From: Bacteroidales bacterium
GTDB taxonomy: Bacteria > Bacteroidota > Bacteroidia > Bacteroidales > UBA932
Reading direction: 5' to 3'
Length of the DNA stretch: 64,000 nt
Assembly: GCA_017471965.1 (NCBI GenBank)
Contig: JAFURF010000005.1
Location: forward strand, 1-64,000
Within the stretch, counting starts at the first letter, position 1. Each line of letters starts with the position of its first letter. A program made the translations under genes and the position numbers. Positions 9,605 through 19,670 of this stretch are shown here, piece after piece. The notes below the pieces were generated by a model. That model was not told the DNA's origin, searched no databases, and saw only the letters and a list, made by a program, of their open reading frames with translations.

Positions 9605-12600
9605 ATGGACAGATTGATTAACATTTGCACTGCCTTGATACTCTTATGTACGGGCAGTGCTGTTGTCTCGGCCCAGGGCGGATATACGGTTCAGGGAAGC
9701 GTAGAGGATGAATATGGCCCTGTGATCGGTGCGGCAGTGGTCGAGCAGGGAACCTCGAACGGTACATCCACAGGACCGGACGGAGGGTTCTCCCTGACAG
9801 TGTCGGGCCCTTCAGCGCTTGTGGAAATAAGTTGCATAGGATATGCGAGCCAGGTCTTCGAGGCTGCCCTTGTTCCCCAGACGGTGACCTTGAAGGAAGA
9901 CTCCGAGTATCTGGACGAAGTGGTGGTGATCGGTTACGGAACCGTGAAGAAGGACGACATGACCGGCTCGATCACGGCTATCAAGGCCGAGGACCTGAAC
10001 AGAGGTGCTGTGGTCAATACCCAGGACATGCTCAAGGGAAAGGTTGCCGGACTTCTTGTGACTCCCGGTGACGGAGGCCCGGGTTCAGGATCGCGCATCC
10101 GCATCAGAGGCTCGGCATCCTTGAACGCCTCCAACGACCCTCTTATAGTCATAGACGGAGTCCCGATAGCGCAGGGTGCAGGTGGGGCCATGTCAAATCC
10201 CTTGGACCTTATGAATCCAAATGACATCGAATCATTCTCGGTGCTGAAGGATGCGTCTGCTGCCGCCATCTACGGCTCCAGGGCATCCAACGGTGTGATC
10301 ATCATCACGACCAAGAAAGGCAAAGGAAGCAGGCCTCAGGTAGCCTACAGCGGCTCCGTAAGTGTGCAGCGCATATCCGGGAAGGTTCCAGTGATGTCAG
10401 CATCGGAACTGAGGGATTTCTATTCGAAGGTCTATCCGGCAGGCACCGCCACCGGTGACAGGATTGCTGAACTTACAGGCAACTCAGATACAGACTGGCA
10501 GGACCTTGTGTTCCGTACCGCGCTTGCCACAGAGCATAATATAAGCATATATGGAAACTACAGGAACCGGATGCCGTACAGGGCGTCTGCTGCCTACCTT
10601 GGTCAGCAGGGAACCCTGAATGAATCCTCATACGACAGAGGAACTGTCGATTTCAGTCTTACACCGGACTTCCTTGACAAACATCTGACTTTGGATGTCA
10701 ATGTCAAAGGAGTCTATTCATATTCCGACTATGCAGACGGAGGTACGGTAGGACGTGCGGCATTCTTCAATCCTACTATGGACCCGTACTGGCGCAATGC
10801 TGACGGCTCGATAGACTATACGACCACCAACGGATATTGGAATTACGGGAACGGCCGCGGAGAGGCATTCACGCCCAATACCCTCGTAGGTCCTAGTCCT
10901 CTTTCGCAACTTTATGACAATATCAGTGATGCCCGTTCGTCACGGTTCATCGGCAGGATGGCCGTGGATTACAAGATCCATGGCTTCGAGGCTCTTAGGG
11001 TCAATGTCAGCGCAGGGCTTGACTTTACCGGGACCGATTCCTACAACGGAGTCCGCCCGGGGTCGTTCCAGGCATATTCTGACACCGACAACCTGCGCAT
11101 CGGACAGCATACGAAAGGCCGTCACATAAGCAGGAGCCGGATCTTCGAGGCCTATGCAGACTACAATGAGACCTGGGGTGTCCACAATCTTGACGTCATG
11201 GCCGGATATTCATGGCAGAACAGCTACAGGGCGAACCGCAGCGTGACCTATTTCAACATCACCGATGAAGTCAACCTCAATCCGGGTGAGACTCCGGAGT
11301 CCAGATATCTCTGGTACAGGAATGAGAATTACCTTGTGTCATTCTACGGCAGGGTCAATTACTCTCTTGATTCAAGATATGTCTTCACCTTCACGGCGCG
11401 TGCTGACGGATCGAGCAAGTTCGCCAAGGCCCACAGGTGGGGATTCTTCCCTTCGGGAGCCTTCGCATGGAACATCAAGCACGAGCCTTTCCTGAAGGAT
11501 GTGAAGGAGGTGTCCACACTCAAGTTGCGACTGTCTGCAGGACTTACAGGCCAGCAGGACGGCATAGGCGACTATGTCCACCTTGCCCGGTACAATATCT
11601 CCAACAATCCGTCATATACCTACAACATGGGCACAGGGTTCGTCGATCCGATGACCCCTCAGGCCTATGATCCGACCATCAGGTGGGAGACCACCATGAC
11701 ATGGAACGCCGGAGTCGACTTCGGATTCTTCGACGACCGTCTGTCAGGAAGCATAGATGCCTATCTCCGGGATACCAGGGACCTTCTGAACTCTGTACAG
11801 GTACCTATGGGGTCCAATTTCGGCAACCGTCTGATGACAAACATCGGATCCATACGCAACAAGGGACTCGAATTCTCCATCAGCGGAGTGCCTGTCCAGA
11901 CCGGTGACTGGAGCGTGCAGGTGGGCTTCAACGGAACCTTCCAGGACACGAAGTTCACGAAATTGAATCCTACAGACGACAGGAATTATTATATCGAGAC
12001 CGGCAATATATCGAAGGGAACCGGAGGCTTCCTGTGCCGTCAGATGACGGGATATGCTCCGTATACATATTATCTGTATCAGCAGAAATACGATGCCGAC
12101 GGAAGGCCTCTGCAGAATGAATTCGTGGACCTCACAGGTGACGGACAGATCACTGAGGCCGACAGATACATGACCGGCAAGAGCGTGTCTCCGAAATTCT
12201 TCTACGGCCTCAACATGAAGGTGACATGGCGCGACTGGGACTTCGGTCTGAACGGTCACGGTGCGGCAGGGACATGGGTCTTCAACGACTTCGCTTCTGC
12301 CAACTCTACCGCAAGCGTGGACCTGAATGCAGGAAATCTCCCGAACCAGGCCCGTCTTGTCAAGACCACCGGTTTCACGGCGCCGAACAGCGCAAGACAA
12401 TGGTACTCGGACTATTTCCTTGAAAACGCCTCCTTCTTCCGTCTCGACGACATCAACCTCGGATATACCTTCCGCGCCATAGGACGGTGGGAGACCGATA
12501 TCCGTCTGGCCCTTGGAATGCAGAATGTGTTCATCCTGACAGGTTACAGCGGGGCGGACCCTGAAGTGGTATCGGAGACAGGTATAGACGGCACCATGTG

Positions 12601-12646
12601 GCCTCGTCCACGTACATGGTCCCTCCGTGTCAATGTGAACTTTTAA
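9605..12646 (+). CDS. susC: SusC-type TonB-dependent outer-membrane receptor, copy 2
   Basis: Second SusC paralogue of the locus, complete at 1013 aa. It has a signal peptide ending near residue 23 (GSAVVSAQ), a carboxypeptidase-regulatory-like domain at about 29-105 (GAAVVEQGTSNGTSTGPDGG), a plug (VVVIGYGTVKKDDMTGSI, GDGGPGSGSRIRIRG) and a barrel ending in RVNVNF. Long stretches match copy 1 almost residue for residue, but synonymous choice differs (CTG, AGG and CGG are more common here), so the two copies are not a recent identical duplication. The barrel loops differ more (for example VYHQYWMGDKEGFQ in copy 1 against SYTYNMGTGF here), which suggests different oligosaccharide preference. 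Its start lies 139 bp after the preceding stop codon. Confidence 0.96.
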   Translation: MDRLINICTALILLCTGSAVVSAQGGYTVQGSVEDEYGPVIGAAVVEQGTSNGTSTGPDGGFSLTVSGPSALVEISCIGYASQVFEAALVPQTVTLKEDSEYLDEVVVIGYGTVKKDDMTGSITAIKAEDLNRGAVVNTQDMLKGKVAGLLVTPGDGGPGSGSRIRIRGSASLNASNDPLIVIDGVPIAQGAGGAMSNPLDLMNPNDIESFSVLKDASAAAIYGSRASNGVIIITTKKGKGSRPQVAYSGSVSVQRISGKVPVMSASELRDFYSKVYPAGTATGDRIAELTGNSDTDWQDLVFRTALATEHNISIYGNYRNRMPYRASAAYLGQQGTLNESSYDRGTVDFSLTPDFLDKHLTLDVNVKGVYSYSDYADGGTVGRAAFFNPTMDPYWRNADGSIDYTTTNGYWNYGNGRGEAFTPNTLVGPSPLSQLYDNISDARSSRFIGRMAVDYKIHGFEALRVNVSAGLDFTGTDSYNGVRPGSFQAYSDTDNLRIGQHTKGRHISRSRIFEAYADYNETWGVHNLDVMAGYSWQNSYRANRSVTYFNITDEVNLNPGETPESRYLWYRNENYLVSFYGRVNYSLDSRYVFTFTARADGSSKFAKAHRWGFFPSGAFAWNIKHEPFLKDVKEVSTLKLRLSAGLTGQQDGIGDYVHLARYNISNNPSYTYNMGTGFVDPMTPQAYDPTIRWETTMTWNAGVDFGFFDDRLSGSIDAYLRDTRDLLNSVQVPMGSNFGNRLMTNIGSIRNKGLEFSISGVPVQTGDWSVQVGFNGTFQDTKFTKLNPTDDRNYYIETGNISKGTGGFLCRQMTGYAPYTYYLYQQKYDADGRPLQNEFVDLTGDGQITEADRYMTGKSVSPKFFYGLNMKVTWRDWDFGLNGHGAAGTWVFNDFASANSTASVDLNAGNLPNQARLVKTTGFTAPNSARQWYSDYFLENASFFRLDDINLGYTFRAIGRWETDIRLALGMQNVFILTGYSGADPEVVSETGIDGTMWPRPRTWSLRVNVNF

Positions 12647-12658
12647 ACCGACAAAGAA

Positions 12659-14296
12659 ATGAAAAAGACAATATATATTATCGCCATAACGCTGACCGCA
12701 GCGTCGTGCGTGAACGATCTCGATACCCTGCCGCTGGACAAGACGGAACCGGTATCCGAGTATGTCTACGGCACATCCGAGGAAGCCTACCTTTCCGGTC
12801 TGGCACGCCTGTATTTCCAGTTCGTGTCGAATGACCTTACCGACCTCCAGGCCATGGATGGAGGGGCGTCGGAGGTGATAAGGGCGTTCTGGTCGGTGCA
12901 GGAAACCACTACAGACGAGGCAAAATGCTCATGGGAGAATGATGCATGGGTGCGTGCCTTGAACACAAATACATGGACTGAAGTCCAGAATGACGCTGTC
13001 TATGCCGTGTATGTGCGTACCTTGCAGGGAGTAGCCTTTGTCAACGAATACCTTCGTCAGACCACTCCGGAACGTCTTAAGGACAGGGGAGTGTCTCCGG
13101 AACTGGCGGCAAAGATCGATGTGTTCAGGGCTGAGGCCCGGTTCATAAGGGCATATCTCTACTGGATGGCTCTCGACTGTTTCGGAAGCGTTCCGTTCAC
13201 TACTGAAAACTCTCCTTTCGGAGGGACATATTTCCCTAAGCAGGCATCCGGAGCCGAGATATTCGCCTTCTGCGTGAATGAACTGGAGTACCTGAGGTCA
13301 GATGAAAGTCCGATGATGGCTCCACGTTCTCTTTATCCACGTGCTGACAAAGGTGCCGCTACGGGGCTTCTTGCCAGAATGTATCTCAATGCGGAAGTCT
13401 ATACGGGGACAGCCATGTGGTCTGAGGCAAAGGCTGCCTGTGAGGATATCTTTGCGATGGGATATTCCCTATCGCCGGACTATGCCGCCCTCTTCCGAGG
13501 CGATAACGGCCAGAATCCGGAGACGCGTGCAGAGATGCTGTGGGCAATCGATTATGATGACAGCAATACGGATTCATATGGAGGAACATCCTACCTCCTT
13601 GCCGCATCTCTGGCATCTACCGACATTACGGATGTCTCCCGTCCTAACGGGCAGCGTAACGGATGGGCCGGTCTGCGCGTACCTTATGAATTTGTGAACC
13701 GATATTTTGATGTGAGCGGTCAGAATTATGAGACAGGTACATATGACGTCGCGGACAAGAGGGGAGAGGTGTTCTATATCAAAGGCCGTCAGGAATCGAT
13801 GGATGGGGCTCTCTATTCGTTTATGAACGGGTGGTCGTGCCTGAAATTCAACAATATACCTCATGACCAGACGAATGAATCCTTCCTGTCCCAATCCGCC
13901 ACGAAAAACTTTTCCGATGTGGATTTCCCTATGATAAGGCTGGGTGAGATATATCTGATATATGCGGAGGCATGCATGCGCTTGGGGCAGCCTTCGACGG
14001 CATTGACCAGAATCGAGGAACTTGCCGGGAGGGCAGGTACGGAGCCTCCGACGGAAATCACACCTGGATTCCTTGTGGATGAAAGGGCCCGCGAACTCTT
14101 CTGGGAGGCCCATCGCCGTACCGACCTCATAAGGTTCGGACTCTACCATACCGATGCTTATCTCTGGCCGTACAAAGGTGGGGATTCATATGCAGGTCAA
14201 TCGTTTCCGGCACATATGCTGCTGTTTCCGATTCCGCCTACGGAACTTGCCACAAACGATGCTTTGGTCCAGAATCCGGGCTATCCGGTTCCGTAA
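12659..14296 (+). CDS. susD: SusD/RagB-family substrate-binding lipoprotein, copy 2
   Basis: Partner of SusC copy 2, starting 12 bp after it. Lipoprotein signal is ITLTAASC (Cys 17). Shared landmarks with copy 1 include FRAEARFIRAYLYWMALDCFG, YPRADKGAATGLLARMYLNAEVYTGTAMWSEAK and ERARELFWEAHRRTDLIRF. At 545 aa it is slightly shorter than copy 1. No SusE/F-like gene follows; instead a 146-bp gap leads to the pullulanase gene, so this pair either shares the first SusE/F protein or works without one. Confidence 0.95.
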   Translation: MKKTIYIIAITLTAASCVNDLDTLPLDKTEPVSEYVYGTSEEAYLSGLARLYFQFVSNDLTDLQAMDGGASEVIRAFWSVQETTTDEAKCSWENDAWVRALNTNTWTEVQNDAVYAVYVRTLQGVAFVNEYLRQTTPERLKDRGVSPELAAKIDVFRAEARFIRAYLYWMALDCFGSVPFTTENSPFGGTYFPKQASGAEIFAFCVNELEYLRSDESPMMAPRSLYPRADKGAATGLLARMYLNAEVYTGTAMWSEAKAACEDIFAMGYSLSPDYAALFRGDNGQNPETRAEMLWAIDYDDSNTDSYGGTSYLLAASLASTDITDVSRPNGQRNGWAGLRVPYEFVNRYFDVSGQNYETGTYDVADKRGEVFYIKGRQESMDGALYSFMNGWSCLKFNNIPHDQTNESFLSQSATKNFSDVDFPMIRLGEIYLIYAEACMRLGQPSTALTRIEELAGRAGTEPPTEITPGFLVDERARELFWEAHRRTDLIRFGLYHTDAYLWPYKGGDSYAGQSFPAHMLLFPIPPTELATNDALVQNPGYPVP

Positions 14297-14442
14297 AGAT
14301 TACGATTCGTCACGAAAAAATGACCGTTCGTCGTAAAACTTTAAGTGATTCATCTTTCATTTATGACAGATTTGCCGAATTATCACTATTTTCGTAGGAT
14401 GTGTAAATGGGCACTTATGAATTTTGATATAAATTTGGAATC

Positions 14443-16395
14443 ATGAAGATATCATTTAAAGTTTTTTTGATGGGAACAATCGCTGCCGCTATGGCTTCAT
14501 GCGCTTCTGACGGATCTTTTGCCGTGCCGGAACCGCCTCTTGAGGAGTGTGTCTACAATGGGGGAACTACGGAATTCTCCGTATGGTCGCCGGATGCCGA
14601 CGCCGCACAGTTGAGACTGTATCATTCTGCATCAGACGACGCTGCATTCAGGACAGTCAACATGAAGAAGGCCAAGGGCGGACTTTGGAAGACAGTGGTC
14701 AACGAGGATCTCAAGGGGACCTTCTATGCTTTCAGGGTGGAGAAGGATGGAAAATGGCTGGAAGAGACGGCCGGAATCGCAGCAAAGGCTGTGGGAGTGA
14801 ACGGAATGCGTGGTGCGGTGATCGACTGGAAGGATACCGATCCTGAAGGCTGGTCCGAGGACAGGAGCCCGGCCATCAAGCCTTCGGACATCATCGTATA
14901 TGAACTCCAGCATAGGGATTTCTCCATCCACGAGACCTCAGGAATCAGCAACAGAGGCAAGTACCTCGCCCTGACAGAGGAAGGTACGAAGAACCCTCAG
15001 GGACTTGCTACAGGTATCGACCACCTCAAGGAACTGGGAGTGACATATGTTCAGCTTCTTCCTTCGACTGACTTCGCTACCATCGACGAGACCCGTCTGG
15101 AAGACAATCAGTACAACTGGGGATACGAACCTCTGAACTACAACGCCGTAGAGGGCTCGTTCTCTACAGACCCATACAACCCTGTAACACGCATCAAGGA
15201 GTTCAAGCAGATGGTCCAGGCTCTTCACAAGGCCGGTTTCCGCGTCATCCTTGACGTGGTCTACAACCATACCACCAACGCTGCCAACACAGGTTTCGAG
15301 CGCACCATGCCGGGATATTTCTACCGCATGCGTGAGGACGGCACCTTCTTCGACGGCTCAGGCTGCGGCAACGAGACTGCATCGGAGCAGGAGATGTTCC
15401 GCAAATACATGGTCGAGTCCCTCGAATGGTGGATGAAGGAATACCACATAGACGGATTCAGATTCGACCTCATGGCCATCCATGACATCGAGACCATGAA
15501 CCTCATCAGCGAGCGTCTGCACGCCATCGATCCTGACGTCGTGATATACGGTGAAGGCTGGGCAGCATCAGCCCCTGCATATCCTGCAGAAGAGATTGCG
15601 CTCAAGGCTAATACATACATGCTCGACAAGGTCGGTGCATTCAGCGACAACATCCGTGACGCCGTACGCGGCCCTCTCGGATGCGAGAATGCCGGATTCA
15701 TGGACGGAGTCGCAGGAAACAAACCGAATGTGGAATTCGGAATCGCCGGCGGAATCGAGCATCCTCAGGTGACTGTGGAGCGCTGGACAAACAATCCTCT
15801 CCAGCATGTAAGTTATGTAAGCTGCCACGACGACCATTGCCTGCGCGACCGCCTTGAAGAGGCTACGGATGCGACAGAGGCGGAGCGTCTGAAGATGGTG
15901 AAACTGGCCCAGACTGCAGTCTATACCTCACAGGGCATTCCTTTCATCTTCAACGGAGAGGAACTCTACCGTCACAAGCAGGGCGTGAAGAACAGTTACA
16001 ATCAGCCTGATTCCATCAACGCCATCGACTGGACCTACAAGACAAAGTACAAGGACCTCGTGGACTATTATGCGGCGCTCGCTGCAATCCGTCATGCACA
16101 TCCGGGCTTCTGCCTCGGCGATGCGGATCTCGTACGCGAGAAACTTTCATTCATCGATGTCGATGACCCATGCGTAGTGGCATTCAGGATCGACTGCCTT
16201 GAGGGCATTGATTCCGCAAAGTCTCTCACAGTGCTTCTGAACGGATCGAAGGACGCTGTCAAGGTCGGTATCCCGCAGGGCAACTACACCGTGCTTGCAA
16301 AGAACGGACAGGCCGATGCAGAAGGCCTCGGAGCGTTCTCCGGCAACACCATTTCTGCAGAGGCTACTTCTGCAACCATTCTTGCTGAAATGTAA
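14443..16395 (+). CDS. pulA: Type I pullulanase, GH13, lipoprotein
   Basis: Hydrolyses alpha-1,6 branch points of pullulan, amylopectin and limit dextrins. Lipoprotein signal AAAMASC; CBM48-like N-terminal domain at about 35-130; then the GH13 barrel. The pullulanase type I signature YNWGYEP is at residues 224-230. Catalytic residues are D342 (GFRFDLMAIHD), E371 (VIYGEGW) and D463 (SCHDDH). At 650 aa it has the usual length for Bacteroidales PulA. A TAAATTTG box at 14430-14437 sits only six bases before the start, with no good -33, so an almost leaderless promoter is possible but weak. It begins the enzyme group running to susB. Confidence 0.93.
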   Translation: MKISFKVFLMGTIAAAMASCASDGSFAVPEPPLEECVYNGGTTEFSVWSPDADAAQLRLYHSASDDAAFRTVNMKKAKGGLWKTVVNEDLKGTFYAFRVEKDGKWLEETAGIAAKAVGVNGMRGAVIDWKDTDPEGWSEDRSPAIKPSDIIVYELQHRDFSIHETSGISNRGKYLALTEEGTKNPQGLATGIDHLKELGVTYVQLLPSTDFATIDETRLEDNQYNWGYEPLNYNAVEGSFSTDPYNPVTRIKEFKQMVQALHKAGFRVILDVVYNHTTNAANTGFERTMPGYFYRMREDGTFFDGSGCGNETASEQEMFRKYMVESLEWWMKEYHIDGFRFDLMAIHDIETMNLISERLHAIDPDVVIYGEGWAASAPAYPAEEIALKANTYMLDKVGAFSDNIRDAVRGPLGCENAGFMDGVAGNKPNVEFGIAGGIEHPQVTVERWTNNPLQHVSYVSCHDDHCLRDRLEEATDATEAERLKMVKLAQTAVYTSQGIPFIFNGEELYRHKQGVKNSYNQPDSINAIDWTYKTKYKDLVDYYAALAAIRHAHPGFCLGDADLVREKLSFIDVDDPCVVAFRIDCLEGIDSAKSLTVLLNGSKDAVKVGIPQGNYTVLAKNGQADAEGLGAFSGNTISAEATSATILAEM

Positions 16396-16399
16396 TGCA

Positions 16400-16471
16400 G
16401 CATGGACCGAGGCTCGCGGAGCGAAGCATTTCCCTATGCTTCTGCGAAGCGAGGCGAGCCTCGGTCCATGC
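16400..16471. repeat. Large intercistronic hairpin between pulA and the next amylase
   Basis: An 18-bp perfect stem (GCATGGACCGAGGCTCGC at 16400-16417 with its complement at 16454-16471) encloses a second stem, GAAGCAT (16423-16429) with ATGCTTC (16436-16442). The core also carries GCGAAGC-type repeats. No T-run follows, so it is more likely an mRNA-processing or stability element, or an extragenic palindromic repeat, than a terminator. Its core differs from the two hairpins flanking susB. Confidence 0.85.
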
Positions 16472-16500
16472 ATGAAAAGACAACAATAAAACAAACAGAT

Positions 16501-17724
16501 ATGAAGAAGATACTTTTTGCAGTCTGCGCTGCCTTTCTGGCTCTTTCGTGCACTCAGGCACCGGAACTGAAGCAGCAGCCTCTTGAAAACTCGGTAGTCT
16601 ACGAGATGAACGTGCGTCAGTACACACCGGAAGGAACATTTGCTGCCGCACAGCAGCAGTTGCCTCGCCTCGCCGAACTCGGCGTCGACATCGTATGGCT
16701 CATGCCGATCTATCCTATCGGAGTAGAGGGCCGCAAAGGCACCCTCGGTTCATACTATGCCGTGAAGGACTATTGTGCCGTGAACCCTGAGTTCGGAACC
16801 CTCGAAGACTTTGACAACTTCCTTGCAGAGGCTCACCGCCTCGGTCTGCGCGTTGTCATCGACTGGGTGGCAAATCACACGTCTCCTGACGCAGTCTGGG
16901 TGACAGGCAAGGCTCCGGAGTGGTATGAGCGCGATGCTGAAGGCAATACAACCTTTACAGCCGACTGGTCAGACACCGCAAATCTCAACTATGAGAATAA
17001 GGACGTATGGAAAGGCATGCAGGCGGCGCTCCGTTTCTGGATGGAACGCGGCATCGACGGCTTCCGCTGCGACATGGCATGCGAGGTCCCTCTCGAGTTC
17101 TGGCAGGAGACCATCGCAGGACTCCGTGCTGACTACCCGCACATGTACTGGCTTGCAGAGGGCGAGGAACCTCTCCTTCATTCCCTTTCCGACTTCGATG
17201 CTTCATATTCATGGGAACTCCACCACATGATGAATGCGATCGCACGTGGCGAAAAGAACATCCCTGAACTTCTCGAATATATTCAGAAGGACGCTGAAAG
17301 ACAGCCGGCCGACGCCTTCCGTCTTATGTTCACATCCAACCACGACGAGAACTCATGGGCAGGAACCGAATTCGAAAGGATGGGTGATGCAGCAAAACTG
17401 ATGGCGGTACTTACCTTCACCCTTCCAGGCGGTCAGCCGCTTATCTATACCGGTCAGGAAATGGGCTGGAACAAGAGATTCGAGTTCTTCGAGAAGGATC
17501 ATATACCGGCATGGGAGGAGAACGAATATACCGATTTCTACAAATCCCTGATCGACATCCGTCACAATAATCCTGCTCTGGCAGCGGGTGACAAGGGCGG
17601 CAAGTTCGAGGTAGTGTCTGCCGAAGACAGCGTCCTCGTCTTCACCCGTACCCTTCCTGACAATACAGTCACAGTAAAGGCTGAACTCAAGGCACCTTGG
17701 TCATACGAAATCACAGCAGAATAA
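16501..17724 (+). CDS. Small GH13 alpha-amylase-family glycosidase, lipoprotein
   Basis: Acts on malto-oligosaccharides or starch. The frame opens at 16402 inside the hairpin, but ATG 16501 gives a clean lipoprotein signal (MKKILFAVCAAFLALSC), so 407 aa is preferred. It is almost a bare catalytic barrel: VVYEMNVRQYTPEG at the first strand, WLMPIYPIG, VVIDWVANHTSPD, D191 (GFRCDMAC), E220 (WLAEGEEP) and D282 (TSNHDENSW), with a short C-terminal beta domain. The family is certain; the exact subfamily and product (maltose-forming or general amylase) are not. Confidence 0.92.
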   Translation: MKKILFAVCAAFLALSCTQAPELKQQPLENSVVYEMNVRQYTPEGTFAAAQQQLPRLAELGVDIVWLMPIYPIGVEGRKGTLGSYYAVKDYCAVNPEFGTLEDFDNFLAEAHRLGLRVVIDWVANHTSPDAVWVTGKAPEWYERDAEGNTTFTADWSDTANLNYENKDVWKGMQAALRFWMERGIDGFRCDMACEVPLEFWQETIAGLRADYPHMYWLAEGEEPLLHSLSDFDASYSWELHHMMNAIARGEKNIPELLEYIQKDAERQPADAFRLMFTSNHDENSWAGTEFERMGDAAKLMAVLTFTLPGGQPLIYTGQEMGWNKRFEFFEKDHIPAWEENEYTDFYKSLIDIRHNNPALAAGDKGGKFEVVSAEDSVLVFTRTLPDNTVTVKAELKAPWSYEITAE

Positions 17725-17735
17725 CAAACGTGAAT

Positions 17736-19667
17736 ATGAAAAGAATCCTTTTAGCAATCGCAGTCGTTGCCCTCGCGGCATGTTCGGGCAAGCCTGCCTT
17801 CGATCCTGCTTCAGTGGCTGATGCCACTTCAGAACAGGTGACACGTGTGGAACCCCTTTCATGGTGGGTCGGCATGAAGACGGACCTTCAACTCCTGGTC
17901 CAGGGTGCCGGCATCTCTGAGTATGATGTGACCATCGAAGGTGGTGCTGGTGTGTCAGTAGAGAAGGTCATCAAGGCGGAGAGCCCTAATTATCTCTTCG
18001 TCGATGTCAATATCGCTCCGGACGCCGAGCCTGGCACATACTATATTGTCTTCTCGAAGGACGGCCAGTCATTCAAATATCCATATGAGATCGCTGCACG
18101 CGAGGAAGGCTCTGCAGAACGCAAGAGTTTCACCACCGCTGACATGGTCTACCTCATCATGCCAGACCGTTTCGCAAACGGCGATCCGTCAAACGATTCC
18201 ACCGAAGACACTGCAGAGAAGGCAGACCGTGCAGACGGCAACGGACGCCACGGCGGAGACATCCAGGGTGTCATAGACCACCTCGACTACATCAGCGATC
18301 TCGGTGCTACATATATCTGGACGACTCCGTTCCTGGAGGACAATGCTCCTGACGGATCATACCACGGATATGCCGCTTCCGACTATTATCACATCGACTC
18401 GCGTTTCGGCTCGAACGAACTTTACAGGACCCTCGTCGACAAGGCCCGCGAAAAGGGAATCGGCATCATCATGGACATCGTCCCTAACCACTGCGGTACT
18501 GAGCACTGGTGGATGAACGACCTTCCGTTCCAGGACTGGATCCATCAGTTCCCTGAATACACAGGCACGAACGTGGCATTCTCCACAAACATGGACCCTA
18601 ACGCTTCACAGAAGGACCTCTACATCCAGGAAAGCGGCTGGTTCGTGCCTTCTATGGTGGACATGAACCTCGACAATCCATACGTGCTCCAATATTTCAT
18701 CCAGTGGGGCGTGTGGTGGATCGAGTATTCCGGTCTCAACGGTTTCCGTGTGGATACATATCCATACAATGAGAAGGAACCTGCTTCTGAGTGGTGCAAG
18801 GCCATAATGAACGAATATCCGAACTTCAACATAGTAGGAGAGTGCTGGACTTCATCAATTCCTCAACTCGCATACTGGCAGGGCGGCAACGAAAACAAGG
18901 ACGGTTTCGACTCTAACCTTCCGTCTATCATGGACTTCCCTCTCCACGATGCGATGCGCGCGGCTCTTGCCGAGGATGAAGGAGGCTGGGGAGCCGGCAT
19001 GACCAAGGTATATGACATCCTCTCCCATGACTTCGTCTACCACGACCTTTCCAAGATGCTCATCTTCCCTGGCAACCACGATACAGCACGTATCGGTGAC
19101 GTTGTGCGCAAGGATCCTCGTGCCCTCAAGATCGCCATGGCGATGATGGCCACAATGCGAGGCATCCCTCAGATATTTGCCGGTGACGAACTCATGTTCG
19201 TTTCATCAAAGCCGGACAACATCGGTGACCACCCAGGTCTCCGCGTGGATTTCCCAGGCGGATGGGAAGGCGATGAGATCGATCTCTTCACAGCAGAAGG
19301 CCGTAAGGCTCAGACTCATAACACCGACGGACTCAAGGTGGAGAAAGGTCAGGCAGCCGACCTCTTCGACTATGTGAGCGGTCTCTTCCAGTGGAGAAAG
19401 ACAAAGGACGTCATCCACAACGGCAAGACAATGCATTTCATGACCCGTGACAATACTTATGCATACTTCCGTTACGACGAAGACGATGTGGTGTTCGTAT
19501 ACATCAACAACAACCTCGAGCCGGTGAACGTTCCGTGGTCATACTACTCGGAGATCGCAGACGGCCTCAAGGGTGGCGTGGATGTCATCACAGGCGAGCC
19601 TTTTGAAGTGTCCGATGCCACTGTCGTCGCTCCGAAATCAGTACTTATTGTGGAATATAGTAGATAA
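17736..19667 (+). CDS. susA: SusA-type neopullulanase/cyclomaltodextrinase, GH13, lipoprotein
   Basis: Degrades malto-oligosaccharides and cyclodextrins inside the outer membrane. ATG 17736 gives a lipoprotein signal (VVALAACSGK) and 643 aa, close to the usual SusA length; the frame is open upstream but overlaps the previous gene. An N-terminal immunoglobulin-like domain at about 30-135 (VEPLSWWVGMKTDLQLLVQG) precedes the barrel, which starts MVYLIMPDRFANGDPSND. Catalytic residues are D340 (GFRVDTYPYNEKEP), E369 (VGECWTSS) and D449 (PGNHDTARIGD). SusA of B. thetaiotaomicron is described as periplasmic and soluble; the lipobox here suggests membrane attachment. It starts 11 bp after the preceding gene. 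Confidence 0.92.
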   Translation: MKRILLAIAVVALAACSGKPAFDPASVADATSEQVTRVEPLSWWVGMKTDLQLLVQGAGISEYDVTIEGGAGVSVEKVIKAESPNYLFVDVNIAPDAEPGTYYIVFSKDGQSFKYPYEIAAREEGSAERKSFTTADMVYLIMPDRFANGDPSNDSTEDTAEKADRADGNGRHGGDIQGVIDHLDYISDLGATYIWTTPFLEDNAPDGSYHGYAASDYYHIDSRFGSNELYRTLVDKAREKGIGIIMDIVPNHCGTEHWWMNDLPFQDWIHQFPEYTGTNVAFSTNMDPNASQKDLYIQESGWFVPSMVDMNLDNPYVLQYFIQWGVWWIEYSGLNGFRVDTYPYNEKEPASEWCKAIMNEYPNFNIVGECWTSSIPQLAYWQGGNENKDGFDSNLPSIMDFPLHDAMRAALAEDEGGWGAGMTKVYDILSHDFVYHDLSKMLIFPGNHDTARIGDVVRKDPRALKIAMAMMATMRGIPQIFAGDELMFVSSKPDNIGDHPGLRVDFPGGWEGDEIDLFTAEGRKAQTHNTDGLKVEKGQAADLFDYVSGLFQWRKTKDVIHNGKTMHFMTRDNTYAYFRYDEDDVVFVYINNNLEPVNVPWSYYSEIADGLKGGVDVITGEPFEVSDATVVAPKSVLIVEYSR

Positions 19668-19670
19668 TAA

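Noticed and set aside
16402..16500. An upstream start for the small GH13 amylase at 16402
   Set aside because: The extra region is the 18-bp hairpin; ATG 16501 gives a proper lipoprotein signal peptide.
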